A stretch of 64,000 nt of DNA, from the NCBI GenBank assembly GCA_963713085.1, contig CAVQKQ010000002.1:98435-162434 (forward strand). The letters run 5' to 3'. Position numbers and translations under genes: made by a program. The first letter of the stretch is position 1. The number at the start of each line of letters is the position of its first letter. The notes beneath the pieces are model-generated. The model made no database searches. It was not told the DNA's origin and saw nothing but the letters and a program-made list of their open reading frames with translations. This DNA comes from PFJX01 sp963713085. GTDB lineage: Bacteria > Pseudomonadota > Gammaproteobacteria > Burkholderiales > Thiobacillaceae. This document shows positions 32,771 to 42,492 of the stretch, piece after piece.

Positions 32771-33694
32771 CTAGCGCCTACCTTTGCCGGCTGGGCGCCT
32801 GCGCATGCCATGCAATGTCCCAGCCGGCTCCTTTCTCCCGTCTTCCCTCTCAGGCGCTTCCACAGCTTCCGGCCGATCACCACGTTTTTCCTTACCCTCC
32901 TTGCTCAGTCCACACCAGCGCAGCAGGGTCTGTACCTCCGCCTCCGGTAACTCCTCCTTCATGCCCCGCTTGAGTCGGGGCGGCATGGCCACAGGGCCGA
33001 AGCGGACCCGGATCAGGCGGCTGACGGTGAGGCCCAGGTGCTCGAACAAACGACGCACCTCCCGGTTACGGCCTTCCTTGATGACCAAGTGATACCACTG
33101 GTTCACACCCTCGCCGCCGGCCGGGACGATGGCTTCCACCCGGGCCATGCCGTCTTCCAGAAGTACGCCCTCGAGCAGGGAATCCATGAATTCCTTGGTT
33201 AGGGCGCCGATGATGCGCACGGCATATTCCCGCTCCACCTCGTAGCGAGGATGGGACAAGCGGTTGGCCAGTTCGCCGCTGGTGGTGAACATGAGCAGGC
33301 CTTCGGTGTTGTAGTCCAGACGGCCGATGTTGACCCAGCGGCCGCCGCGTACGCTGGGCAGGCCGTCGAACACAGAAACCCGGCCTTCCGGGTCGTCGCG
33401 GCTGACGATCTCGCCCTCCGGCTTGTGGTAGAGCAGGACCCGGGGCGTCTGCTTCTTCCAGGCCAGGCGGATCATCTTGCCGTTGACCTTGACCACATCC
33501 CCCGCCTTTACCCGATCCCCCACCTTGGCGGGCTGTCCGTTGACGGTGACCCTGCCTTCGGCGATGAGATCCTCCATGTCCCGACGCGAGCCCATGCCGG
33601 CGGTGGCCAGGGCCTTGTGGAGTTTTTCGCCGGGGTCCTCGATCTCTTCGGGGGAGGCCTTCAGGGGACGGCCCATGTAGGAATAGCGCGGCAT
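32771..33694 (-). CDS. rluB: 23S rRNA pseudouridine synthase (RluB-type)
   Basis: The protein (307 residues from the ATG at 33694) has an N-terminal S4 domain (KLHKALATAGMGSRRDMEDL) and the RsuA/RluB catalytic domain with the active-site Asp in IGRLDYNTEGLLMFT. The YHLVIKEGRNREVRRLFEH motif also supports the assignment. It modifies U2605 (E. coli numbering) of 23S rRNA. Starts at 33778, 33694 and 33676 are in frame; none has a strong ribosome site. The first would overlap the divergent rlhA start, so 33694 is preferred. The C-terminal tail is a basic, low-complexity extension. In relatives rluB follows scpB directly. Confidence 0.92.
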   Translation of the reverse strand: MPRYSYMGRPLKASPEEIEDPGEKLHKALATAGMGSRRDMEDLIAEGRVTVNGQPAKVGDRVKAGDVVKVNGKMIRLAWKKQTPRVLLYHKPEGEIVSRDDPEGRVSVFDGLPSVRGGRWVNIGRLDYNTEGLLMFTTSGELANRLSHPRYEVEREYAVRIIGALTKEFMDSLLEGVLLEDGMARVEAIVPAGGEGVNQWYHLVIKEGRNREVRRLFEHLGLTVSRLIRVRFGPVAMPPRLKRGMKEELPEAEVQTLLRWCGLSKEGKEKRGDRPEAVEAPEREDGRKEPAGTLHGMRRRPAGKGRR

Positions 33695-33776
33695 GTGAGG
33701 TATCCGTAAATAGTTTTGGGTATAGGGCGGGTATATTAGCCAGCGGTTCACAACCTGACGACAAATATTCGGTTCC

Positions 33777-35723
33777 ATGCAAGCGCATCAGCTCGAACTT
33801 CTCGCTCCGGCCCGCGACACCGACATCGGTATCGAAGCCATCAACCATGGCGCCGACGCGGTCTACATCGGCGGCCCGTCCTTCGGCGCCCGCACCAGCG
33901 CCGACAACAGCGTGGCGGACATTACCCGGCTGGTAGCACATGCCCACCGCTTCCACGCGCGCATCTACGCCACCCTCAACACCATCCTGCGGGACGACGA
34001 ACTGGAACCTGCCCGCAGGCTGGCCTGGCAGCTCTACGACGCCGGGGTGGACGCCTTCATCGTCCAGGACATGGGCCTGCTGGAACTGGACCTGCCCCCA
34101 ATCCAACTCCACGCCAGCACCCAGTGCGACATCCGCACCCCCGAGAAGGCGCGCTTCCTGGAGGAAGCGGGGCTATCGCAGCTGGTGTTGGCGCGGGAAC
34201 TGACCCTGCGAGAGATCGCCACCATCCGCGCCCAGACCAACGCAATCCTTGAGTTCTTCATCCACGGGGCGTTATGCGTGGCATACAGTGGCCAGTGCTA
34301 CATCAGCCACGCCCACACCGGCCGTAGCGCCAATCGGGGAGATTGCAGCCAGGCCTGCCGCCTGCCCTACCAGGTCACCGACGGCAAGGGCCGGATCGTG
34401 GCGCACGACAAACACGTGCTCTCGCTGAAGGACAACAACCAGAGCGGCAACCTGGAGTCCCTCATCGACGCCGGCATACGCAGTTTCAAGATCGAGGGCC
34501 GCTACAAGGACATGGGCTACGTGAAGAACATCACCGCCCACTATCGGAGACTGCTGGACCGGATCCTGGAATCGCGGCCGGATCTGGCCCGGGCCTCCAG
34601 CGGCCATTGCGCTTTCACTTTCACTCCGGACCCGGAGCTGAATTTCAACCGCGGCGCCACCGGCTATTTCGTCCAGGGCCGCCGGCAGGACATCGGTGCC
34701 TTCGACAGCCCCAAGAACCCGGGCCAGCCCATCGGCCACGTCACCAAGGTGGGGCCGGAGTGGGTGGAACTGGAAACCGGCGCGACCCTGAACAACGGCG
34801 ATGGCCTGTGCTACTACGACCTGCAGAAGGAACTTCTGGGCCTGGCCATCAACCAGGCGGAAGCCATGGGCGGGAATCGCTGGCGAGTACGGCCCAAGGA
34901 CCCTATCGCCGGGCTCAAGGACCTGCGTCCCGGCGTCGAGGTCAACCGCAACCGGGACATGAGTTGGCAACGGGTGATGGACAAAAAGTCCGCCGAGCGC
35001 CGCATCGGTATCTGGCTCAAGCTGCGGGATACCGTCGACGGCCTGACCCTTTCCGTCATCGACGAGGAGGGCCACAGCGCCACGGCCCATGCCGTCATCG
35101 CCAGGGAACCGGCCAAGGACACCGCCCGTGCCATGGCAGGGCTGAGGAATAGCTTGGCCAAATTGGGGGCGACCATCTTCGAGCCCATCGAAATCACTCT
35201 TGCCCTATCCCAGCCCTGGTTCGTGCCTGCCTCCGTCATTAACGCCCTGCGCCGGGAGGCGGTGGAGGCCTTGGAAGACAGCCGGGTAGCGACCCTGGAA
35301 CGCCTGCCCCGGGCCATGCCCCAGGCCACCCGCTACCCGGAGGACAGTCTCAGTTACCTGTCCAACGTGTTTAACCAGCGGGCCCGGGATTTCTATGCCA
35401 AACACGGCGTAAAGCTCATCGCCGCCGCCTACGAGAACCACGAGGAGGAAGGCGAGGTCTCGCTGATGATCACCAGGCACTGCGTGCGCTATTCCCTGAG
35501 CCTATGCCCGCGCCAGACCCAGGGCGTCATCGGCGTCCACGGCACGGTCAAGGCTGAGCCACTCAATTTAATCAACGGCAGCGAGAGGCTTACCCTGCGC
35601 TTCGACTGCAAGGCCTGCGAAATGCACGTGGTTGGGAAGATCAAGCGTGCCGTCATCAACCAGCGAGCCAAGGAAACAAAGACGGTGCCGATGCGGTATT
35701 ACCGCACACAGACAGGACGGTAA
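33777..35723 (+). CDS. rlhA: 23S rRNA C2501 hydroxylase (RlhA, peptidase U32 family)
   Basis: The 648-residue protein belongs to the collagenase-like U32 family and has the long RlhA/YdcP form with a C-terminal DUF3656-type region. It starts LELLAPARDTDIGIEAINHG. The conserved cysteine cluster is in HGALCVAYSGQCYIS and GDCSQACRLPY, with a further pair near FDCKACEMH. In E. coli RlhA makes 5-hydroxycytidine at 2501 of 23S rRNA and acts with prephenate-derived cofactor and iron metabolism; proteolysis is not its role. It sits on the opposite strand between scpB and rluB. Confidence 0.9.
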   Translation: MQAHQLELLAPARDTDIGIEAINHGADAVYIGGPSFGARTSADNSVADITRLVAHAHRFHARIYATLNTILRDDELEPARRLAWQLYDAGVDAFIVQDMGLLELDLPPIQLHASTQCDIRTPEKARFLEEAGLSQLVLARELTLREIATIRAQTNAILEFFIHGALCVAYSGQCYISHAHTGRSANRGDCSQACRLPYQVTDGKGRIVAHDKHVLSLKDNNQSGNLESLIDAGIRSFKIEGRYKDMGYVKNITAHYRRLLDRILESRPDLARASSGHCAFTFTPDPELNFNRGATGYFVQGRRQDIGAFDSPKNPGQPIGHVTKVGPEWVELETGATLNNGDGLCYYDLQKELLGLAINQAEAMGGNRWRVRPKDPIAGLKDLRPGVEVNRNRDMSWQRVMDKKSAERRIGIWLKLRDTVDGLTLSVIDEEGHSATAHAVIAREPAKDTARAMAGLRNSLAKLGATIFEPIEITLALSQPWFVPASVINALRREAVEALEDSRVATLERLPRAMPQATRYPEDSLSYLSNVFNQRARDFYAKHGVKLIAAAYENHEEEGEVSLMITRHCVRYSLSLCPRQTQGVIGVHGTVKAEPLNLINGSERLTLRFDCKACEMHVVGKIKRAVINQRAKETKTVPMRYYRTQTGR

Positions 35724-35732
35724 ATACCGCCA

Positions 35733-36323
35733 TCAGTCATCCGCGGCAGGCATTTCCTCGATGTTTTCGCCGCCTTGCAGGCTGGCCACCAAGTCCCTGG
35801 CCAAGTCGGGCAGGGGAGGAAGCTCGGACAGGGCGCGCAGGCCCAGGTCGGAGAGAAAATGCTTTGTGGTGGCGAATAGGGCCGGCCGGCCCGGGACTTC
35901 CTTGTGTCCTACCACCTCGATCCAGCCCCGTTCCTCCAGAGTCTTGATGATCTGGGAATTGACCGCCACACCCCGGATCTCCTCCACATCGCCCCGGGTG
36001 ACGGGCTGGCGATAGGCGATCACGGCCAGGGTCTCCAGGGTGGCACGGGAATAGCGCGGCGGTTTTTCCGGGTTAAGCCGGTCCAGGTAGCGTTGGTATT
36101 CGGGCCGGGTCTGAAAGCGCCAGCCGTCGGCCACCATGGCCAGCTCCACCCCCCTGCCCTGCCATTCCGTGCGCAGGTCTTCCAGGGCCCGGCGCACCAG
36201 GTCGTTGTTGAGTTCTTCCTCGAACACCCGCTTCAATTCGTTGAGAGACATGGAGGTGGTACTGCTGAGCAGCACCGTCTCCAGGACGCGTTTGATCTCT
36301 TCAAAATTAAGCGGGTTGTCCAT
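35733..36323 (-). CDS. scpB: segregation and condensation protein B
   Basis: The winged-helix kleisin partner of SMC (196 residues from ATG 36323) has the conserved RATLETLAVIAYRQPVTRGD and the RGVAVNSQIIKTLEERGWIE segment, then GRPALFATTKHFLSDLGL. In-frame ATGs at 36353, 36335 and 36323 are possible; the last best matches the family start and still overlaps the scpA end. It works with ScpA and SMC in chromosome compaction and segregation. The smc gene is not in the window. Confidence 0.94.
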   Translation of the reverse strand: MDNPLNFEEIKRVLETVLLSSTTSMSLNELKRVFEEELNNDLVRRALEDLRTEWQGRGVELAMVADGWRFQTRPEYQRYLDRLNPEKPPRYSRATLETLAVIAYRQPVTRGDVEEIRGVAVNSQIIKTLEERGWIEVVGHKEVPGRPALFATTKHFLSDLGLRALSELPPLPDLARDLVASLQGGENIEEMPAADD

Positions 36324-37164
36324 CGGGCTGCTCATGGGGCTGGGCGGCTGCAATCCGTGCGTGGATGGGGGCGAACGGCTCGTTCTGGACGATGTCCACC
36401 AGTCGTTCCCGCACCAGTTCCAGCAGGGCCAGGAAGGTGACCAGCATCTCGGCGCGTCCGCCGGCGGGATTGAACAGATCGGTGAACAGGGCCCGGCCCG
36501 ATGCCTGGAGGTGCTTGAGCAGGCGGCTCATGTGTTCCCGCACCGACAGCTCCTGGCGGCCGATGCGGTGATGCTTGTTCATGGAGGCGCGCTTGAGGAT
36601 GGCACGCCAGGCTTCCATCAGGTCCGCCTCGTTGACCAGGGGCAAGCGCTTGACCGCCAGCTGCGGCACCAGCACTCCTACAGTAAGGAAGTCCCGGCCC
36701 AACTGGGGGTGGTCGTCCAGACCCCGCGCCGCCAGTTTCATCTGTTCGTATTCAAGTAGGCGCCGCACCAGTTCAGCCCGGGGATCGTGCTCCTCGCCTT
36801 CTTCCTGTTTTTCCGGACGGGGCAACAGCATGCGCGACTTGATCTCGATCAGCATGGCCGCCATCACCAGGTATTCCGCCGCCAACTCCAGGCGCTTGCG
36901 GCGCATGGCCTCCACGTAGTCGATGTACTGTTTGGTGAGTGCCGCCATATTGACGTCCAGCACATTGAGGTTGTTGCGCCGGATCAACCAGAGCAGCAGG
37001 TCCAAAGGACCCTCGAATGCCTCCAGGATCACTTCCAGTGCGTCGGGGGGGATATAGAGGTCCGTGGGCAGGTCGGTCCACAGTTCGCCCTGGACCTTGG
37101 CCAGGTGACGAACCTCCTCCTCGGCCTGTTCGATGACCTCGGCGTCTTCAGCGACGTCGCTCAT
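36307..37164 (-). CDS. scpA: segregation and condensation protein A (kleisin)
   Basis: The 285-residue kleisin has the N-terminal family signature FEGPLDLLLWLIRRNNLNVL and the AAEYLVMAAMLIEIKSRMLL segment, and ends with a winged-helix SMC-head-binding region (VTFLALLELVRERLV). The ATG at 37164 has GGAGGAGG at good spacing and was preferred over 37239. It overlaps scpB and follows dnaE by about 110 bases on the same strand. Confidence 0.95.
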   Translation of the reverse strand: MSDVAEDAEVIEQAEEEVRHLAKVQGELWTDLPTDLYIPPDALEVILEAFEGPLDLLLWLIRRNNLNVLDVNMAALTKQYIDYVEAMRRKRLELAAEYLVMAAMLIEIKSRMLLPRPEKQEEGEEHDPRAELVRRLLEYEQMKLAARGLDDHPQLGRDFLTVGVLVPQLAVKRLPLVNEADLMEAWRAILKRASMNKHHRIGRQELSVREHMSRLLKHLQASGRALFTDLFNPAGGRAEMLVTFLALLELVRERLVDIVQNEPFAPIHARIAAAQPHEQPDGQPA

Positions 37165-37272
37165 GCCGCCTCCTCCGAACCCGTATCGGGCATGCACCAC
37201 CACCCGTCGGGACATGACGCCTATCGCGGCCAGTCGCACCTCCCACCTCGGGCGGCAGGCACTGCTCCCTGC

Positions 37273-40200
37273 TCATGCCGCCACCCGCTCTCGGTCCCGT
37301 CCGCTGCGCAGCAGCACGGCGTAGGACACCTCCACCCGGCCGTACTGCTCCAGGGCGGCGAACAGGTCCTCGTTCAGGCGCAAGCGCCAACTGCCGCCAA
37401 GGACGAGGTCGCAGGAGGCAACCTCGTTGTGGTACCCAAGCCTCACCGGGCAGCCGTCCCCCTGGCGATAAGGTGAGATGGACTCGATCAGGCGTCGGGC
37501 CTCAGGTCGGTCGTCCAGGTCCAGGCGCAACCCCGTGGCAAAGCGGGTGCGTGCACCTTCCAGGTCCATGAGCTCGTCGGCGGTGACCCGCATGCCGCCG
37601 GAATAGTCATCGTGGCTGGCCTTGCCGGCGATGATGAGCAGGGCATCCTCCTTGAGCAGATGGCGCTTGGCTTCGAAGGTCTCGTTGAAGACCGCCACGT
37701 CCACCTGGCCACCGCCGTCGTCAAGGGTGACGAAGGCCATCTTGCCCCGTCGCGTCATCTGGGTGCGCACGGCGGCCACGGTGCCGGCCATGAGTTGGGG
37801 GCCGGGCTGTGGCTTGATGTCCTTGAGGGACTTATCCACCATGCCCCGCAGCAAAGCCCGGTCGGCCTCGAAGGGATGGCCGCTGAGATAGAAGCCCAGG
37901 GCAGTCTTTTCCTGGATCAGCTTTTCCTTAAGGGACCACTCCGGGGCGTTCACCAGCCCCGGCGGGGCGTCGGTGTCCGTGTCGCCGAACAGGGAATCCT
38001 GTGCGGCATGGGCCTGACGGGTCTCCGCCCATTCCATGGCCAGCCCCACGCTCATAAGGGCCGCGTTGCGGTTGCCATGGAGGCCGTCGAAGGCCCCGGC
38101 ACGCACCAGGGCCTCGATTACCCGGCGGTTGACGATTCTCCGGTCCACCCGACGGCAGAAGTCGAACAGGTCGGTGAAGGCGCCGTCCTGATCCCGGGCG
38201 GCGACGATGTTGGCGATGGCCCCCTCCCCGGTACCCTTGATGGCGCCCAGGCCATAGCGCACCCGCTGGCGGTCCACCGGCACGAATCGGTAGACGGACT
38301 GGTTCACGTCCGGCGCCAGGATGGTAAGCCCATTCTTCACCGCATCGTCGTGGACGATCTTGACGCTGTCAGTGTTGTCCATGTCGCTGGAGAAGGTGGC
38401 CGCCATGAAGGCGGCAGTATGGTGGGCCTTGAGCCAGGCGGTCTGGTAGGACACCACGGCGTAGGCAGCGGTGTGGGACTTGTTGAAACCGTATTCGGCG
38501 AACTTCTCCATCAGGTCGAACAGGCGTATGGCCAGGTCCGCGCCATAGCCCTTCTGCTCCGCGCCCTTGCTGAATATCTCCCGGTGCTTGGCCATCTCCT
38601 CGGCCTTCTTCTTGCCCATGGCCCGGCGCAGCAGGTCGGCGCCGCCCAGGGTGTAGCCGCCAATGATCTGGGATATCTGCATCACCTGTTCCTGGTAGAC
38701 GATGACGCCGTAGGTGGGCTCAAGACACTCCTTCAGGTCCGGGTGGAAGTAATCGATGGTCTGCTTGCCCTTCTTGCGCAGGATGAAGTCGTCCACCATG
38801 CCGGAACCCAACGGGCCCGGCCGGTAAAGGGCCAGCACGGCGATGATGTCCTCGAAGCGGTCCGGCTCAAGCTTGGCCAGCAGCTTTTTCATGCCGTCCG
38901 ATTCCACCTGAAAGATGGCGGTGGTGTTGGCCTTCTTCAGGATGTCGTAGGCGGCCGGGTCATCGAAGGGCAGGGTCTCCAGGTCCACGTCCCAGTTGGG
39001 GTCGAGCCGTTTGATGTACTTGATGGCGAGGTCGATGATGGTGAGGTTGCGCAGGCCCAGGAAGTCGAACTTCACCAGTCCGGCCTTCTCCACGTCGTCC
39101 TTGTCGAACTGGGACACCACCGAATCGGAGCCTTCCACGTTGTACAGGGGGCAGAAGTCGGTTAGCCGGCCCGGGGCGATGAGCACGCCACCGGCGTGGG
39201 TGCCGACGTTACGGGACAGGCCTTCCAGCTTGCGCGCCAGGTCGAACAGCTCCTTGACCTCTTCTTCCAACTCGTAGCGCGCCCTGAGTTCCGGCACCTG
39301 TTCCAGGGCCTCGCCCAGGGTCACGTTCTTGCCCGGGGCGGAGGGGATCATCTTGGACAACTGGTCGCAGAAGTTGTAGGACAGGTCCAGCACCCGGCCC
39401 ACGTCCCGCACTACCGCCCGTGCCGCCATGGTGCCGAAGGTGGCGATCTGGGACACGGCATCGGCGCCGTATTTCTCGCGCACGTACTCGATCACGCGCC
39501 AGCGGTTATCCTGGCAGAAGTCCACGTCGAAGTCGGGCATGGACACCCGCTCCGGATTAAGGAATCGCTCAAACAAAAGCGCGTAAGCCAATGGATCCAA
39601 ATCTGTAATTCCGATCGCATAGGCCACCAGGGAGCCCGCCCCGGACCCCCGCCCGGGGCCTACGGGCACGCCGTTGTGCTTGGCCCAGTTGATGAAGTCC
39701 GAGACGATCAGGAAGTAGCCTGGGAAGCCCATCTGGATGATGGTGTCCAATTCCAGTTCCAGCCGTGCCGAGTACTCCGGCAGCCTGGCAGTGCGCATTT
39801 CCGCATCCGGATAGAGTACTGCCATGCGCCCGGCCAGCCCCTCCCGGGCCCGCTTGCGCAGGTAGTCATCCAAGGGCAGGCCGTCCGGGGTGGGAAAATC
39901 CGGCAGCTTGCTCTTGCCCAGTTCCAGCACCAGGTTGCAGCGCCGGGCGATCTCCAGGCTGTTTTCCAGGGCCTCGGGCAGGTCGGAGAACAATTCCACC
40001 ATCTCCGCCTGGGTCTTGAAATAGTCCTGTTCGGTGAAAGTCTTGGGCCGGCGCCGGTCCGACAGCACATAGCCCTCGGCGATGCAGACCCGGGCCTCGT
40101 GAGCCATGTAGTCGTCGCTGGCGAGGAATTCCACCGGATGGGTGGCCACCACCGGCAGGTCCAGTTCGTTGGCCAGCGCCAGGACATGACTGATGTGGAT

Positions 40201-40770
40201 CTCGCATTCCGGCCGGCCGTCCCGCTGGACTTCCAGGTAATAGCGGTCGGGGAATCGCTCGGCCCAGGCCCTGGCCAGGGCCCGGGCGGTATCCAGTGAT
40301 TCGTTCATAAGGGCCTGGCCCACGTCCCCGAGATGGGCGCCGGATAATGCGATCAAACCTTCCGAGGCGGCCAGACCGGCGGCACCGGTCTCGTCGAACC
40401 AGGCCGGCTGCAGGATGGCCCGGCCACGGTGCATGTTGGTGCGATAGGCCCGGGATAGCAGTTCGCAAAGGTTGCGCCAGCCAGTTTGGTCCTGGACCAG
40501 CAGGAGCAGGCGGGCCGGCTTGTCGGAAAATTCCGGCGGCGCCAACCATACATCGCAGCCGGCGATGGGCTTGAGCCCCTTTTTGCGGGCGCCGCTGTAG
40601 AACTTCACCAGGCCGAACGCGTTGGACAGGTCGGTGAGGGCCAGGGCCGGCATCCCGTCCGCCTTGGCCTCATTCACAGCGTCATCCAGCCGCAGGATGC
40701 TGTCCTGAATGGAATATTCGCTGTGCAGACGCAGGTGAACGAAGCGTGGAATGGTATGGGAATCGGTCAT
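37273..40770 (-). CDS. dnaE: DNA polymerase III alpha subunit
   Basis: The 1165-residue replicative polymerase has an N-terminal PHP domain (FVHLRLHSEYSIQDSILRLD) and the C-family polymerase core, with catalytic Asp residues in PDFDVDFCQDNRW. VGPGRGSGAGSLVAYA and KKKAEEMAKHREIF (fingers) follow, then a helix-hairpin-helix segment and a C-terminal OB fold (AGTVAAVRTQMTRRGKMAFV). The size and order are those of DnaE1 of proteobacteria. PHP metal ligands look partly degenerate, as is usual in this group where DnaQ does proofreading. It starts an apparent dnaE-scpA-scpB series. Confidence 0.98.
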   Translation of the reverse strand: MTDSHTIPRFVHLRLHSEYSIQDSILRLDDAVNEAKADGMPALALTDLSNAFGLVKFYSGARKKGLKPIAGCDVWLAPPEFSDKPARLLLLVQDQTGWRNLCELLSRAYRTNMHRGRAILQPAWFDETGAAGLAASEGLIALSGAHLGDVGQALMNESLDTARALARAWAERFPDRYYLEVQRDGRPECEIHISHVLALANELDLPVVATHPVEFLASDDYMAHEARVCIAEGYVLSDRRRPKTFTEQDYFKTQAEMVELFSDLPEALENSLEIARRCNLVLELGKSKLPDFPTPDGLPLDDYLRKRAREGLAGRMAVLYPDAEMRTARLPEYSARLELELDTIIQMGFPGYFLIVSDFINWAKHNGVPVGPGRGSGAGSLVAYAIGITDLDPLAYALLFERFLNPERVSMPDFDVDFCQDNRWRVIEYVREKYGADAVSQIATFGTMAARAVVRDVGRVLDLSYNFCDQLSKMIPSAPGKNVTLGEALEQVPELRARYELEEEVKELFDLARKLEGLSRNVGTHAGGVLIAPGRLTDFCPLYNVEGSDSVVSQFDKDDVEKAGLVKFDFLGLRNLTIIDLAIKYIKRLDPNWDVDLETLPFDDPAAYDILKKANTTAIFQVESDGMKKLLAKLEPDRFEDIIAVLALYRPGPLGSGMVDDFILRKKGKQTIDYFHPDLKECLEPTYGVIVYQEQVMQISQIIGGYTLGGADLLRRAMGKKKAEEMAKHREIFSKGAEQKGYGADLAIRLFDLMEKFAEYGFNKSHTAAYAVVSYQTAWLKAHHTAAFMAATFSSDMDNTDSVKIVHDDAVKNGLTILAPDVNQSVYRFVPVDRQRVRYGLGAIKGTGEGAIANIVAARDQDGAFTDLFDFCRRVDRRIVNRRVIEALVRAGAFDGLHGNRNAALMSVGLAMEWAETRQAHAAQDSLFGDTDTDAPPGLVNAPEWSLKEKLIQEKTALGFYLSGHPFEADRALLRGMVDKSLKDIKPQPGPQLMAGTVAAVRTQMTRRGKMAFVTLDDGGGQVDVAVFNETFEAKRHLLKEDALLIIAGKASHDDYSGGMRVTADELMDLEGARTRFATGLRLDLDDRPEARRLIESISPYRQGDGCPVRLGYHNEVASCDLVLGGSWRLRLNEDLFAALEQYGRVEVSYAVLLRSGRDRERVAA

Positions 40771-40942
40771 GGAGGGACTGCTGAAATACGAACCTGGATT
40801 CTACCGCCCCCGCCCGGGTCGTCACAGACCGTCACCAAACCTGGGCTTCCATACGCGCGCTGTCGGGCAGCGGCAAGATCCCACGAGGCCCCGGCACAGG
40901 ACAGGGGGGATAATGACGGCCTGACCTTATCGAACTCGCGTC

Positions 40943-41623
40943 ATGTCCGACCTCCAGCTGCCCATCCTTTCCCCCTTGGAAACCCGTGTCCTTGGGGTGC
41001 TCTACGAAAAGCAGTACACCGTCCCCGACACCTATCCCCTGTCCCTGAACGCCCTGGTGGCCGGATGCAACCAGAAAACCAGCCGCCACCCGGTAATGGA
41101 AGCCAGCGAGGCCGAAGTCCAGGGGGCTATCGACAGCCTTAAGGGGCCGGTCCTGGTAGTGGAATCCAGCGGCGGCCGGGTCCCCCGCTATGCCCACAAC
41201 CTGGAACGGGTGCTGCGGGTGCCATCCCAGGCACTCGCCCTGCTCGCCGTGCTCATGCTCCGCGGTCCGCAAACCGCTGGTGAATTGCGCATCGGCAGCG
41301 AGCGCCTGCACCGGTTCGCCGACATCTCGGCTTTGGAAGGTTTTCTGGAGGAACTCGCAGAACGACCGGCCGGCCCCCTGGTGGCGGAACTGCCGCGCCA
41401 GCCCGGCGCGCGTGAGAGTCGCTGGGTCCACCTGCTCGGCGGCCCGCCGCCCATGGAGGTCAACATTGCCGCGACCACGTCGGGTGCCGACCCCGCCATG
41501 GACAACGTGACGGTGGGAGAAATCGTGGCCCTCAAGGCCAATGTTTCAAGATTGGAGACGGAGGTTGCCGGGCTCAGGATGCTTGTGGACAGGGTTTACC
41601 GGGAACTAGGCATCGAAGATTGA
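40943..41623 (+). CDS. YceH family (UPF0502/DUF480) protein
   Basis: The 226-residue protein has the DUF480 signature near the N terminus (LETRVLGVLYEKQYTVPDTY, LSLNALVAGCNQKTSR and the following ASEAEVQGAIDSL). Two winged-helix-like repeats follow and it ends in a short coiled coil (KANVSRLETEVAGLR). Family function is unknown. It is divergent from dnaE with a gap of about 170 bases. Confidence 0.92.
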   Translation: MSDLQLPILSPLETRVLGVLYEKQYTVPDTYPLSLNALVAGCNQKTSRHPVMEASEAEVQGAIDSLKGPVLVVESSGGRVPRYAHNLERVLRVPSQALALLAVLMLRGPQTAGELRIGSERLHRFADISALEGFLEELAERPAGPLVAELPRQPGARESRWVHLLGGPPPMEVNIAATTSGADPAMDNVTVGEIVALKANVSRLETEVAGLRMLVDRVYRELGIED

Positions 41624-41880
41624 CGCCTGAAACCTTATTTACACATCGCAATTAAGTTGCTGCTTGGTCTGCGCTGGCAATGTAAGGAATGCTAAAAATA
41701 TCAATTCGCTTCATTCCGCGCCTGCAGTTGCCGATCATCATTGCTGATTGCACAAAGTGAAAGCGATTAAATATACAGGGATAGATTGCGTTCCTCTTTA
41801 CAGAGACATAAATATGTGACCTTTCCTAAAGGTTAGTGTAATTTATTGTGTCAGAATTGTTTTTATCATCCGATGGCTAT
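41624..41880. other. AT-rich intergenic region between yceH and the cytochrome gene
   Basis: This 257-base gap between two converging genes is much richer in A and T than the genome around it. A short ACCTTT-CCT-AAAGGT stem lies near 41820 without a proper T-run. No gene or RNA was recognised. Confidence 0.45.
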
Positions 41881-42492
41881 TTACTGCAAACTTGACAGAT
41901 ATGAAGCCAACTCTTTTATATCCTCGTCAGACAGTGATGCGGCAACAACTCTCATGCCGAGCATGCTGTGATTTTTCATACGACCGACATATTCCTTCAA
42001 ATCCGACACCAAATAATCATATTGTTGCCCAGCAAGTCGCGGAAAATCCTTGAGGAACCGTGGATTTTCCTCCCCTTTGGCGTCATCACCATGGCAATCG
42101 GCACAGGCAAGACCAATTCTCGTTATCTCCTTAAAATATAGTGCTTTACCTTTTACAATCATTTCTGGATCAAGAGGTTCAGCCGGAGTTGAAGGAATAA
42201 ATTTCTGTTTGCTGTAATACTCATCCAATTTGACGATGTCTTCATAGGATACCTGGTCCATGATGGTGCCCATGAAATCATCAACCCGGTTACGCTCTTT
42301 GTAGGCAGCCAGTTCATACAAGAGGTATCCGGGCAATTGCCCTGCGAGATTGGGCGCGATTGAAAGAGGGCTGTTTCCATCAATGCCGTGGCAGGCACCA
42401 CATGTTTGCACCAATTCGGAATCCTGGGTAAGTCCACCTGCGAATACCAGGGGGGCATATGCAATTAGAAAAGTTAACAAGATCTTGTTCAT
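41881..42492 (-). CDS. periplasmic diheme cytochrome c (class I, c4-like)
   Basis: The 203-residue protein has a signal peptide (MNKILLTFLIAYAPLVFAGG) and two heme-binding CXXCH motifs, CGACH near residue 31 and CADCH near residue 132. It is built of two cytochrome c domains, each with a distal Met candidate (FMGTIMDQV; MLGMRV). The layout resembles cytochrome c4 and soluble subunits of small respiratory or detoxification chains. Its codons are clearly A/T-richer than those of flanking genes and it stands alone between AT-rich gaps, which suggests horizontal acquisition. The electron partner is unknown. Confidence 0.87.
   Translation of the reverse strand: MNKILLTFLIAYAPLVFAGGLTQDSELVQTCGACHGIDGNSPLSIAPNLAGQLPGYLLYELAAYKERNRVDDFMGTIMDQVSYEDIVKLDEYYSKQKFIPSTPAEPLDPEMIVKGKALYFKEITRIGLACADCHGDDAKGEENPRFLKDFPRLAGQQYDYLVSDLKEYVGRMKNHSMLGMRVVAASLSDEDIKELASYLSSLQ

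Noticed and set aside
33777..33778. rluB start at 33778, back to back with the rlhA ATG
   Set aside because: It would make two divergent genes overlap at their start codons; the added 28 residues do not resemble the family N terminus.
37612..39165. 517-codon plus-strand frame inside dnaE
   Set aside because: It is antisense to well-conserved dnaE sequence and has the same low-complexity shadow composition.
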